Assembly (NCBI GenBank): GCA_037074765.1
Contig: JBAMDO010000162.1
Location: 1 to 64,000, forward strand
Origin: Mansonella perstans
Lineage: Eukaryota; Nematoda; Chromadorea; Rhabditida; Onchocercidae
DNA length: 64,000 nt
Reading direction: 5' to 3'
Of this stretch, positions 41,916 to 56,439 are shown piece after piece. Every line of letters begins with the position of its first letter. Position 1 is the stretch's first letter. The notes below the pieces were generated by a model. The model was given only the letters and a program-made list of their open reading frames with translations, was not told where the DNA came from and ran no database searches. Both the position numbers and the translations under genes were made by a program.

Positions 41916-43630
41916 TCAAATATAATTTGGCATTTCTTGGCCAGTGAGCAGACGAAACATTGATGTGGGCATCGTTTTCATATGTATCTCACCAATTGCT
42001 GTTGCTAGCATATTAACAATCTTTTCATGTGGTACCGCAACAACACTTTGTGAATTAATTTCAATAATTCGATGGCCGACACGTATACCACCACGTTCCG
42101 CTATACCACCACGTAGCAAACTACAAATCTAAAATTTTTCCATCAGTACAATTGAAATGTTTTCATCAAAATTTCAACTTGTAAATATTTAAGGAAAATA
42201 AATTTGAAAAAGAATAATTGAAAATAAACCATGAATGTGTTTTTGAAAATATTTTACTAAATAAATTAAACACACATAAATTTTATGCATATATTTCAAT
42301 CTCTAGTAATCGCGTAATTTCATGCATTTTTAATTTAGAGTTAATTAATCTCTACGGATTAGGCATTTTTTTTTTTATTTTCATCTTTGCTACTATATTA
42401 TACTTCTGTTTAGAATTAATGTCTGCGAAATTTTAACAAAACAAAAATTATTAAATATTAAATCATTCAAATTTTGTCCTCTTCCATTCCCAAAAATTAC
42501 AGTAATAACGACAATAATAATAATAACAATAATTAATTAATAAATAATAATAATAAATAATAATAATAATAACAATAATAATAATAATAATATAATAATG
42601 ATAACAATAATAATAATAATAATAATAATAATAGCAATAATAAACTGCAACTATTAGATGAATTCAAAAATGACATTTAGAAATTCCTAGAAAGCAGTGA
42701 TAAATTTTACCACTCCATTTTGTACACTAAAACCAAGTTGATATTTCGTGTCGGGACGTCGAATCCTGACTTCAACAACTGGTGGTGTCGAAACAACTGT
42801 TAATTTTACGGCTGTGGAACTTTTTGTAGCCTGCAAATGTTACACAGTGTTCTAATGAATTATCAAAATGAAAGTTAACAATAATGAGGATAACAAATAA
42901 TAATAGTAATGATTATAATACTAACAATAATAGCAATATTATTAATAACAAGAATTAATAATTAGTAATTGTAATGATGAAAATGAATAGTAATAGTGAT
43001 TACAAAAATAATAATAATGGTAACAATAGTAATAATAACAATAATGATAAATGATAAAAAACCATTAGTGTTGTTTATAAAAAAAAACTATCAAAAAAAA
43101 TTTTAATTCAATAACCTTAATATTTTGTTGTGCAGAAGCTAAAGGAAGGCCTACCAAGGAAATACCATTGATTGCAATTATCTGAAAAACTTTAATAAAT
43201 AAATAAAAATTATTAAAAACAGAAAAAAATTATTGAAATGTACGCCTTTTTTTGCTTTTTAAAAACTTTCCTTTCACTTTTTTTAATTAATAATTTGGAA
43301 ATAATTCTAAAACTTGAATTAGTAATTTAAGAATAGTTTTAATCAATTAATGATAAAAGGTATTAAAAAAAATTATTGTTGTTTTAATTGAAAAAATTGC
43401 TGCTGACCTACCTGATCACCAATATTTAAATGATTACATCGGCAAGCAGCACCATTTGGTTGCAAATTAGCAATGACAACCGTTGGTAACATGGAACCCC
43501 AACCGGATTCAACAACCACAACACCCAACGGTTCACCAGCTTTTTTCGGCACAACAACATCTTTTTGAGTTTCCTTCTTAGCAAACATCTCCAGCTCATC
43601 ACCCATTAATTCTTGTGAACTTAACACTTC
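41916..43630 (-). CDS. lin-10: lin-10 exons: tandem PDZ domains and C terminus
   Basis: Four exons: 43412-43630, 43116-43181, 42711-42830 and 41916-42128 (stop TGA). PDZ1: [53 protein letters not shown]2: [79 protein letters not shown]. Both match APBA1-3 closely, including the Leu-Gly-Phe carboxylate loop of PDZ2. The protein ends in NYI, like the PVYI/PLYI tails of human APBA1 and APBA2, which can fold back onto PDZ1. In the family the tandem forms one compact unit. Confidence 0.96.
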
Positions 43631-46600
43631 CTAAAATTTAAATTATAATTGTAAATTATGTATATAATTATAATTTTTAATTCGGAGGACAAAAATAGCT
43701 TTAAAAATTAGCACTTCAAAATTGTATCCTTAAGATATTATTAAAATACCATATTTCAAAACTGGATTAAATAATTTATTTAATTAATTGTAATTTAATC
43801 AATGAATTGTATAAGGCATGTAGTTTTGACATTTATGCTCAAAAAATAATTTTATAAATAACAAGAAAACAAGCATGATAAAGCATTTCGCAAAATTTAA
43901 TTTAAAATTAATCAATTCAAAAATAAAAACATATAAATTTTAATTGAGTACCTAAAATCTTAAGTAATAAAATTTCTCTCCATTATTTGATTTGCATTTT
44001 GACTAATACTTCAAAAATTTTCATATTATTCCAAAAAAAAAAAAAACATATATATATAATTTTCTATTTCATTATTGACTATGAAAGATGGAAAAGTGAA
44101 AACAACAGAAAAAAATGAAAAGTAATAAAAAAAATTAAACCTGATAATCAATTTCACGTAAATAAGATGGATCATCGATACCATTGGCCCGAAGAAATTC
44201 AACATAAGCAACCTGGAAGGCCTGTCCAATGGACTGGGCAATAAATGACGCTTCATCTGATTCAAAAACATGACAAATCACGCGAGGTGTGCTGTAAAAA
44301 TAAAATTTTCATTTTTTGATATTTCATTTTAAAAAATCTGCAATTATTATTCGAGAATTTTCAAAATTCAAATATACAATTACATCTAAGATTTCAAATG
44401 ATATATTTAACATAATAATTAGCTATTTTTTTTATGGAATTTTAACAATTTTTCAACCACTCTCCCGTCCTCTGCCCCTCTTTCCTTCTCTTTCATATTT
44501 TTTCTCTCTAATTTATTTTATTTGTTTTCTCTAGGAAATGTATCAAATTATATGACTGTCACCGCATTTGTCACTGCTTTTCATTTCTTTTATAACTTTT
44601 TTCACAACAATGAATTTCTATTTACCACAATTTCAGGTTAATTGATAACATATTAATTCACAAATTATTCCATCCAGAATATCTGTAAAAATTTCATCAA
44701 ATATTCAAGCAGAATACGATAAATTTTAGAGCAAAATTTATTCCAGTAAAAATTATGGAGATTTATGCTTTTCAGTTGAAAGAATAACTTTCAAAATACC
44801 GCACTGGATTAAAATTTCAAACTGCAACTTAGCTCTATATATAATCTGACTCAACCGCATCATTTGCATATTTAAGCAAATTGATAAAATTAAGAATTTA
44901 ATAATAATTTTGTGCTAACAACAAATTATATCAAATCAAACCAATGATCGAGTGGAGAAAAGTTTTAATTAATGAAACGAAGTTTTAATTAATTTTGAAA
45001 AATTTTTATTTTTTTTAATCATCTGTGAAAAGAAATAATTTTAAAGAAAGAATAAAATCTTAAGGAAAGTAAATTTCAATTATCAATTTTAATTCGAAAG
45101 TGAAATAAAAACGAAGTGGAAATATTAAAAAGAATACATCATTTTTTTACTTCAAAACTTAGCAGTTAAACAATTTGAAAAATATTCGAATAAGTGACAT
45201 GTTTAATTAACTAAGTAAAGCATTTAATAAATGTATCAGTTTCATAAATTTGTATTTGCTAAAATTTGAAGTACAGAGAAAAAAAACTAACTAATTTTTA
45301 CACGTTAAACTATCAACTGCATAAATTATATCCATCTTACTAATTAGTCTAAATTATACACTAGAATCCGTTCATCAAATTACCATCAGTTAAGTTAAAA
45401 AAATTTCGTACTTTAATGAAAAATCCTCCTTTGATGTTTGCGACATTCGGCGTGCCATTAAGACAACCAGATCACCGATATCCGCAATATACGATATAGT
45501 TCGCAACGCATGATCCATTAATATGTCCTGTAGAAAAAAAAAATTTCTTTTTATGTTTTCAATTTTTTCCACAATTTTACTTTATGACAGTTTTAAATAA
45601 TTTATAGATGAATTGATCGACAAAATGAAAATAGTGATAGAAAATTCCACTCAAGCATTTCAGATTTCAGATCTGGAACTATTTCCTGATATGGTAAATT
45701 TTTGAACTGGAAAATTTAATAGGAACAAATAAATAAATCATGATTTAAAAATGATTTAAAAAACGATTTAAAATCATTTTAAAAAAACATATTGCAAATT
45801 ATGAATTCCGGAAAAAATAATGAATTTATAATTTTTAAACTGCAAAAATATCTGAAATATCAAACCAGATAGTATTTAAATTGTGCTATTAAAATGATAT
45901 TATGGTCAAAAATTATCAAAAACTTTTTCCAAAATCTACAACAATAATCCCTTAAATCCACGCAATGAACACTAATTAATAAAGATAAATTTTTTAAAAA
46001 AAAAGTTTCTGATTTATAAAATACATACCTGTCGTACATCTGTATCAGATATCCGCTGAAAAAAGGGATTAACGAATGAATTATTTTACAAAGAAAACAT
46101 GAAAGGCATTGATATACTTAACCGAAAACAAAATAAAAAATCAGTCAAATTTAAGTCAAAATTTCACAGACTCAAGTTTAAATTTCAGTAAATTTAAATT
46201 CCATTAGTTTTTCTGGTAAATTTGAGTAATCATTTCATGGTTTTCTGCTGCTTTCTCATTTTACTTTGATATAATAAGTCCTGGTGGTCACTGCAATGTT
46301 TTTCAAAGGCTCGTAAAGGGAAAAAAGATGAAGGACAAAAATCACTTTTTTTTTAATTAATTCGAAATCAACTTGAAATTAAATTTAGCGATATGAATAA
46401 CAAACCTGAAGATCAGTATTTAAAACCATAATCTTTTCTGTTGATATGAATAAATCAATATCTGTACTTGGCTGAATTTCACCTGCTGGCGCCTTAAAAA
46501 TAATAAAAATTTTTTCCTTGATTTTTGTATATTTTGAAATTTTTAAATTAAATAAATTCAAAGTTTTCTAATAATTTAATAATCTCATTAAAATTAAATA

Positions 46601-49243
46601 AAGTATGTGGCAAAGTGAAAAGAAATGAATTATTTTAATTTATAAATTTCAGAATTTTGCATGAAGCAAAAATTTGTAAATGAAAATTTTTTTAAATTAA
46701 AATTTAGATTAAAAAATGTAATTATTGATTAAATAATTTATAAACTGAAAATTGACTGAACAAGAAAATGCGTTAATTGTTCAATGCAATGAATATGAAG
46801 GTAAAAAAAATTATTTCGATATTTGGAAAAAACAAATTAAGTATTTCAATTCCTGAAATATATTTCTAACCTTAACTCGAGCAACTGCTTCTTGAGCCTG
46901 CATCATGCGGCTTGCTTTTGTCGGTCTACCATCACAAATTAATTGCGTTGAGCCTAAATATCTGGCTCGAAAAAGTACACCTTCAATTAGTACTGCTGGC
47001 TCATGTACCATAACTATAATAAGAGTAATGATGCATTAATGGAAATCGATTAAATCGAAAAAAATTTCCTAATAATTAAAAAATTAATTTCCATTAAAAA
47101 ATTAAAATTAAAATTCTCGCAAGAAAAAATGATAATAAATTTATAATATTTTATTTAACCTATTTTCATTCTATTTTTCCTCAAAGAAATTTTGAATTAA
47201 AAATTTTTATTTCAATCAATATTCCTTTGGTATCAAATGAAAAAAGGCATGGATTACAAACCTTCCTTTTTACAACTTTTCTTATTTTTAATTCCATCAT
47301 CATCACCTTGTCCTTGCTGCTCATCTTTTGATAACAAACTTTCAGTTTCATTAACTACTTCATCAGAACTTGGTTCTAATTCTGCAAAAAAAAAAAAAAC
47401 AAAAACTTTTTTCTCTTAAATATAAAATGATATTTAATAAAAGATGAAAGGATCGTTGAAATATCAATAAATACATATCAGAAATAAATTATCAAATTTA
47501 AAAACATTCTAGTATTAATGCAACTGATAATTATTTACTTTCCGGACTTTCATTCATTGCCACCATTTGTTCGTTATTTTCATTCGCTTCCCTTTCAACC
47601 CTTTTCAAATATGAATCTCTGCAATCAAAAAAAAAAATTAAAAGTAAATTAAAAAAAAAAGATAAATTGAAACTAGGCAAATATCATAAAATGAGAAATG
47701 CTTAAATGAAACATTAGATTCATATTTTAAGTTATTTGCATGAAAGAAGTTTATCTTATTATATAATATATTGGAACTATTTATGGTCATTAAAAAATTG
47801 ATTTATTGACTTAATCAATAAATCGTAATTTTCAGTTTTGAGTAGTGATTAATTTAAACATTACGTAAATTATATGTAATGATTTCAAACAGTAACAAAT
47901 TCATCTTAATAATGATCACAAGTAATGAGTTTAAGTAACGGTGATATTTATCTTAATGAAGAATATAATTAATGATTCCAAGTAATGAGTAATTTCAACT
48001 TGATAAAGATCATAATGCTTATTTTGATCAATGGTGAATCTCAATTTGATGAAGATTTTAAGTAATGATTTTATGTAAAAATAAGTCTCAACTTCAGAGA
48101 AAATTATAATTAATAATTTTTAGTGATAAATTTCAACTTAATGATAGCTGTAAATAATAAAATTGGTAAAAGTCAATTTAATAACAATTAAATTCCAGTA
48201 ATTGAGTATGCAACTTATAAATATTCTTGCGATATGTCAAAGTACATATTATCGTATTGATATCATATTAAATATATTGTACATTTATTTGTACCTCATA
48301 ACCCAAATAGGTTCTCCTGCTGAGCTATTTTCCGCAATATGTCCATTTTTCATCATACATTCTTTGCTGGATATTTGCTTACCATTTTCCATCCAATCAT
48401 TTTCACCAGGCCAATTATTTTGTAAAGCCTACAGAAAAGAGAAAGAGCAAATCTCCACTCATACGATAAAATTTTAAAGAAATCGATATTTGTAAAAATT
48501 AAAAAAAGGAAGTAAAAAATTTAAATATAATACTAATCATATAAGAGATCGAAAAACTTGAAAAATGGAACTGAAATGACTTTTACTTGAATTTAAACAT
48601 TCTCTAGTAATATGAAATATAAAAAAATCATCGAATATTTTTTATAAATGGATACGTAAATCAATTAATAAGTTAATTAAGTATAGTAATTTTATGAGAC
48701 TGAATAATTAAAATGTTATTGGTAAATGAACAAAAGTAATTGCTATTTATCTATCACAAACAATATGAATAAAATTTCATTAATAATCGATTAATGATAG
48801 AAAATTCTTTGATGTGGAAAAATTGAATTCATCACCACAAAATCATTAACAATTATCTTATAACAAAATATTTCTTTTAATTTAAATTCAATATTCAAAT
48901 TAAAATTATAAAAAATCTATTAAAGTCAATTTTTTTTATTAAACAAATATTAATGTTTCGAACCGTTTGACGTGAATATTTTCGATGTCGTTTATTATCC
49001 GTTCCTTCGATGTTTTGTCGTTCGGCTGTTGTAGATGTTACTGTAATACTACCACTACTACTTGTAGCAGCAGTTGTAGTTATTGTTATTCTTGATGATG
49101 ATGATGATGATGATGTTATTGATGAAATAGGTTTTGATACTGGTGATAAAGATAATGATGATGATGATAATGATGATTGCGGTGGTGATGATGATGGTGG
49201 AAGTAGCGTTGATGATGATGGTGGTGGTGGTGGGGATGGTTGT

Positions 49244-49276
<33 letters not shown>

Positions 49277-52200
49277 GGTGGTGGTGGTGGTGGTATTTTT
49301 TGTTCCAAATAATCACCATTATTAATTATAGTGTCAATTGGTGTTACTGTACTAGTTGCTTGTAAATTAGCTGATAAATCCATCTGTTGCTGATCATTTT
49401 CACATTTCATTAAATTGGATGATGACTGTTGTGGTGGTGGTGGAAATTGAAAATTCGAAAATACATTCATTGCTTGACCATGTTGCTGCGATTGTTGTAA
49501 AATCGCTGCTGCGAGCTTTAAAAAGCAAAAAAAAAAATAGGCAAATAAATGAGGAAATTGAATATAAATATTTAAACAAAATCCTTACGGTTTATTTAAC
49601 GCTTCGATTTTTTTTTTCCACCTTTTTTCTGAATGTCAGTTATAAAAAAACTTTTTAAAAATCTAAATTTCCATTTCAAAACATTCACAGAAGCCTTTGA
49701 AAGTTATGCAAATTTAAAAAACAGAACAATATATTTCTTAAATTTTTTATTGGAATTCTTCAAATTAGAATTTCATTTTCTCTTTCTCTTTCTGCCTCTT
49801 TTCTCTTCTTACTCGATACGCAATCAATGGAATGAAGAAAGCAAACACAATATCAACTTCTGAATTCATCTAAATCCTACACCACGTAAAATATCAGCAA
49901 CAGGATTCAGAATCCGTCGGCAATAATACTAAGAGTATCACGGAATAGAAAAGCAAATCTTGCACGTAATGATATTAAAAATATGAAAAACAGGATTCAA
50001 AATCGTGTCTATAGTGATACTTAAAATCTCAAAAATGGATATTCAGAATTCTACCCTGTTCTATCATATAAATTATTTGTTTTCTTAATTACCTAAGATT
50101 TGTATTTATATATGTATTTGATGTGTCATTACAAAACACGCCACTTTTACACGTTCAAACAAAGTATTATGCGTGTGTTCATTGCTCTCTGAAACACAAA
50201 AATGAATTCTGAAGCATACTATTCATTGGTTTTCGTTTATAAATGAAATGAAAATTTTTACTAATTAATTATTTAGTTAAAGTCATCAGTGTAGCAAACT
50301 TAATCTCTTCTAAACTTTATTCTTCATTTAGCTTAATTAATAAAAACTTTCAATTATTTAAATTATGAAAATATAATTACAGCAAGCCAAATAATACGAA
50401 TGGAAATTGAAAATGAAATCGAAATTAAAATCAAAATGAAATTCATTTTCAATAAGAATCTCAGCTTAAATAAAAAAAAGCGCAAATAACTGTTAGCATT
50501 ACGAATACGTATTGTGTAGAAAGAAGGGAAAATTTTATTGGAAGAAAAAAGAAAGGAAAACTTTTTTTTTCTAAAAGCAAAAGAAGGGAGAGAGAACGAG
50601 AGAGAAGAGAAAGAAATTTTATGTGAAAAAAAAGAGTAATATTTTCTGGATGTAAATAAAAGCGACGAAAGAAGAGAGAAGAATTAGACAAATTTGAAAT
50701 TTCAAAAAACTGCATAAGATAAATGATTTATTCAAAATAGACACTGGTTTAGTTGTACCATCTCAAAAAACTTTTTCAAAGAAAAAATTAGAAGAAAATT
50801 AAAATTAAATTAAATGAAGTATTTTCTAAATTTTCTCCCTTTACTCTTCATTTTACTGATTTTTTAATTTTTTTTTCCATGTTGATTTATTAAAAGTGAT
50901 ATTTGTTGATAAAAATTTGCACATGACAAAAATCAATCTAGTTCTTTAAATAAATGTATTCTGGATGAAAAAACCGGAAATAAATTTTCAATAAATTCTA
51001 GAATCACTTAATATTATCAGTAGTTTCTATGTATAAAATTAAATAATGAAATTTAATATAAAGAAGATTAATTTAATTTCTAATCTACCACGTCATATTA
51101 TAACCAACGGAATATTAGACTTCAGATAAGTGAAAATTTTAGCAACAGAACTTTAAAAAATTTTGCAATTTAAGTAAATTAGATTGTAGATTAGAAATGA
51201 GTATTTATAATAGAAATGAAAAGATAGAAATCAAACCGAAACTTTAAAATATTGTAACTTTAATCATGCAATTTTATTTTTTAAAAATGACATTTTGTAT
51301 TAGTTCTCACACATAATAACGAATAAATGTTTGATAAATTTTAGTTTTCTATTCTTTTCGTTATTATTATCAAATTCTAAATACTAAATATCTTGAAATC
51401 AAAGTTTGAAAATTGAAGACAAATAATAAATTTAAAAATATTTGAAATTAATTTATCATCAATGTTTATCGTATTTCAATCAAAATTACTCTATTTTAAA
51501 ATATTTTAATTTTCCCGGTTAACAAATTAAAAATTAACAGCAAAAATTTTGAAAATTAATTTAAATAGTCTCACAAAAAAAAAAAAAAATCAGGTAAATA
51601 ACAGAATTACCTGTGGTGAAATGTGGTGATGTGTACCGGGAAAATAATATGCATGTGTTAGAGGTTGTTGTTGTGGTGGTGGCGCTGGGGCTTGTGGTGC
51701 TGGTGCTGATTGTTGTCGTTGTTGTTGTTGCTGTTGCTGTTGTGTTCGTGGTAATGATGTTGGAAAATAGGATTGAAATTGATGATATGGTTGTGGTGAA
51801 ATGGTGCCAAATGCAGCTGCAGCAGCTACTGCTGCAGCTGCATGCGTAAATTGTTCCATAGTAGATGGTAACGGTACATAAGAAGTACTTTGTGATGATA
51901 CCATAGCAGTGGTGGTATCAGCTGATGATGGTCCACCTGGTATACTCAAATATAATGATGGATATGGCTGTTGCAGCTGTTGTTGCAGTTGTTGTTGTTG
52001 CGGTTGTTGCGGATAACGATCATAATGATATGATGATGACTGTGACTGTGATGGGAAATTCGGATTTGCAGATACGATTGGTAGAGCAAATGAATTACGA
52101 AGTTGTTCCAAAGTTGGTTTCGTTGTTGGATTTTCCGGTTTTCTTATTTGAGCAGCAGCACCAAATGGTAAAACACTCTGCAGTGAATTAATGGTTAAAA

Positions 52201-55200
52201 AAGGAAAGAAAAAATCAGACAAAAAACAGAATTTTGAAAATACTGCAAAATGTAACAAACGAAAAATAAAATGATTGAATTATTAATTAATTAATCAAAC
52301 AAAAAAGCAATTGCCAATGAAGATTTTAAGTTTGTCGAAAAAAAAGAAAACAAAAACAAAGAAAAATACCATGCAAAAATAATCAATAATTAAAACTACA
52401 ATTTCAATTGCAAAATCTAAAATTTAAAAATAAATATTTCAATTTTTATAAATTTTTTTTCGAAGGAATACAATCATATTTAAAAAAAACTACATGAGAT
52501 TATAAATTAAAATTGCATAATAGTATTTGTCAATATTATTCAACAAATGTTTGATTTACTTATCCATCAGATACATTCACGAACGTCAAGTTACTTTTGC
52601 AAAAGTTATTAAGATTGCAACTCACAGCACTTGTATTACGAACTAATTCGGATCACTCACTTATCTATCTCATAACTAACCGGATTACCCATCTATATAT
52701 CTCATAGTTAACCAGATTACCCATCTATCTATCTCATAGCTAACCGGATTACCCATCTATATATCTCGTATGCAATATGAATCGGTTTGTTGATTCAACA
52801 ATATAACATGACATAACGAAATCATTTAGATAACAACATATTTCATTTAATATCAACATATAATTTAATCGACCACTTACTCTATCATCCCTTCTCATCT
52901 GCTATCCTATTATTTTCTCGTCTCTTATCCTGTTAGCTCGGTATATCAAATAACCTCATCTAATTACTAATTCAATGTTCCGTTATTCCGAAAAACCTCA
53001 CATCTGCTACTAATTTAACTTCCAATATTTGAATTCTCCCATCTATCACTAGTTTAATCTTCCAGACTTCGAATTCTCTCATTTACTATCAGTTTATCCT
53101 CCAGATATTTCGAATCCTTTCATCTATCACTAGTTTAATCTTCCGATAGTTTGAATCCTCTTATCTATTATTAGTTTAACCTAGTCTAATCTCCCGGTAC
53201 TTCAAATCCTCATCTATCTCATCTACCATTAGTTTAATCTCCCGGTACTTTGAATGCTCTCATCTATCTCATCTAACATTAGTTTAATCTTCGCTAGTCT
53301 TCTCATCTACTATTACTTTTAGCTTGCCGGTATTTCGAAATACTTTCACTAATTACAGTTCGCTACTGCTAATCATTCATATTCCGACAAATATGTCAGT
53401 ATCAATCCGATTTGTTTAGATCGATAAGAATTTATATATTGCATGTGTTTCCGATGTTATAAATATTCAATAAAGTCATCAAGCCGTAAAAAAATCCAAA
53501 GACGATATTTATATATGAAATGCAAAATATTTAAAAAATAAAAGTTGAAGTTTGCAAATTTTTTTTTTTCAAATTATACTCAGATATTTCTGAAATTAAG
53601 AAAAGAATACTCTAAGTTTAAACATCAATTTCACGTCATTTCACAATGAAATATCAAATAAACCATTAAATACATCAGATATACCACACAATACAGACAC
53701 ACACATTTAAATAAACACAACAAAAAAAAAAAAAACACCACAACAGCAACTACCAAAAAATTTTCCGTAAAACCTGATCGGTTGTATTAGATGAATTAGC
53801 ATAGACTGATGGATACTGTAGTTGGGTATAGGTAGACTGATAATTATAACTATTGGCTGAACTTAAAAGTTGAGCCAATTCTTTTTCATCAATCTGAAAG
53901 AGAAAAAAAACAAAATAAAAAAATTTTCCTTTTTTTTCACGTAGAATTCTAAAATTCATTTCAATTATGCAATTGAATGAAAATTAATTGAAAATATGAG
54001 CGATTTTCATTCAAATTTCTCTTTGACTTAGAATTTCATTGCTTTTGGATTTTTTAAATCTTTAATTAAAAATATCTACCAGAATGAAAATATACAAAAA
54101 AATTTACGGTTGAACATTTCTTTAATTCAAAACAGAATGACTCAAAATTCCGCATTATATTTTGGTTAATTAATTAACAAAGTAAATAATACGTGAAGAA
54201 AAAAAGGGACTAAATGCGATATTAATTTTCAATTTTCAGTTCCAATTCGGTACTTTAAAATTTCTAGTTATTCGATTTAAACTTACCAATTGGATAAAAA
54301 ATTTTTGCAAAATATATAGCAAACAAATATAGCAAGTGAAATGGAAATCATTGAATAAAATGAAATGACACATATCTTCACAAATATGATTACTCTAATG
54401 AGAAGGTCAAAGGTGAGGAAAAAATAGCAAAAATAAGCTAGACAAACATTCACTTCAAATAAGAAATAAATAACTCTTTGTTAACAAATCAGATACTTAA
54501 ATTATATTCCAAGAGTAAAGAGTAAAATTTTAAATTATTCTATTTTTAACAAAATCTTTTGTCTTTATTGAAATTGCAAATTTCAAATTTAAAACATACT
54601 TTTTTAATATTTCGATTTTGTATTCGTCGATTAATTTCTTTATCAATTTCATTCATTTGCTTCTTGATCAAAACTGATGTACGACATTCTTCCTGAGCGT
54701 TACTTGTACCACCATTATTACCGTTGGATGATGATAATGATGATGATAGCGGTGTTGAAAATGATGATTCTGGCATATTTTTAGATGACAGTGAAGATAA
54801 TGAAGTGGAAATTTTTGTTGACATCATTTTTTCTCTAGTGGTGATAATTTCGGTGGGATTTTCTTCCTTCGACAAATTTTCATCATTTTTGCAATTGGAG
54901 GAGCAATTTGCAATATCAATTGGATGATTATTTTCACAGGCCTGAATTTAAAATTTTAAATTATAAATACTTAAGAGAAAAATAACGCAAAGAATATTTA
55001 AACATTAGTATTTCATTAATATTTAATTTTAGCAAAACTAAAAAGCCTTTAAAAAAAGAAGAAATATAAAATTTAAAGATCAATGAACGATGAAATTCAA
55101 AATTACAGTTTCAAACCTGGCTAATTTTATCCGGATTAGTTGTCTCCTGGTCAGCTTGTTGTTCTGATGACTCAATATTATTACCTGTAATTGAAAATTC

Positions 55201-56408
55201 AATAAAACTTGAATTAATCTGTGCAAAAAAAATCGTCATGCAGATTACAAATGCACTATCGTTAATAGATTCTTAGATTATATAGTAACAGATTATCTTA
55301 GTAATATACTATCGAATTTCATTCCTGTAACAATTTATTTGAAATAATACATTCAAAATTCCCACGGAAAATTTTACAAATTTGTACATTTCATTATCTA
55401 TAACAATTATTCAGTGAAATCACTAATACTGTCAGTTCTAATTAAAATAGCATTTTAAATAGATATTGCCAAAATAATATTCAAAAACTTGTTAACACAA
55501 AAAACAATTATTACTTATCCTCAAGATAATAGTTAAATTTACTGAATAACAATCAATGATCAGTGGATCCCGAATAGTCTATTTAGTTGCGCTAGGATTC
55601 AGGGTTCATAGATTCGAGTTTCAGGTTTCTTTTTTTCTTCTTTTTAAAAATGATACTGCAGTTGTTACATTTCAATCAATATGTTGATAATTGAAAAATT
55701 TAAAAGAAGAAAGAAATAGAAATTTAAGAAAGAGAAGAAATTTTTTTCCTTTCTTAACAATTTCATTTCTTACTATTTATTTGTTGCTGTAATTCGTATC
55801 CAATCTCATCCCTTTCATCATTATCATCATCGCTATAATTATCGTTATTCTCATTATCACCATTATCACCACTATTATCATTACCATCGTTTATTGCGCA
55901 ATTTTCATTCTCATTACTTTTTTCCTCATTATTATCCATTTTCATCTCAACATTTTTCGCTATCACTGAATGTGTTGCCGAAATCTGAAATGAAAAGCGA
56001 TAATTATTGATGATAATTAACAATAATTAATAAAAATAAAAAATAAGTTGAATGAAGTAGGGAATGAAATTTTATCAAAAAAAAAGGAAAATAGATGAAT
56101 TGATTGAATTGAATTGAAATGAATATTTGACACTATTACCTCTTTGTTATTTTTTTTTTTTTTTTTTTTTTTTACTTCTTGGAATGATTTTAAATCAATA
56201 AAATTTTTTTTCTCTTTTAATCATTTTTCATTTCTTACTAATTGTTGATCTAAAAAGGCAAAACTATATATTTCTTTTTTTTAATCGATTTGTTAAGCTG
56301 TAAAAAAAAAAAAAAAAAATTGAAAAAACAATTTAAACTTAATAGAAAATTTAATTTCCAAAAACATTTTCCTTTAACATTCTTTCTTTCTTTCTTTTTC
56401 CCTCTCAT

Positions 56409-56439
<31 letters not shown>

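Noticed and set aside
44026..44271. Minus-strand frame starting [11 protein letters not shown]
   Set aside because: Wrong frame over the lin-10 PTB exon; the frame reading [12 protein letters not shown] is the real one.
49010..49325. Gly-, His- and Val-rich frames at 49.0-49.3 kb
   Set aside because: Shadows of the lin-10 exon encoding poly-Pro and poly-Ser.
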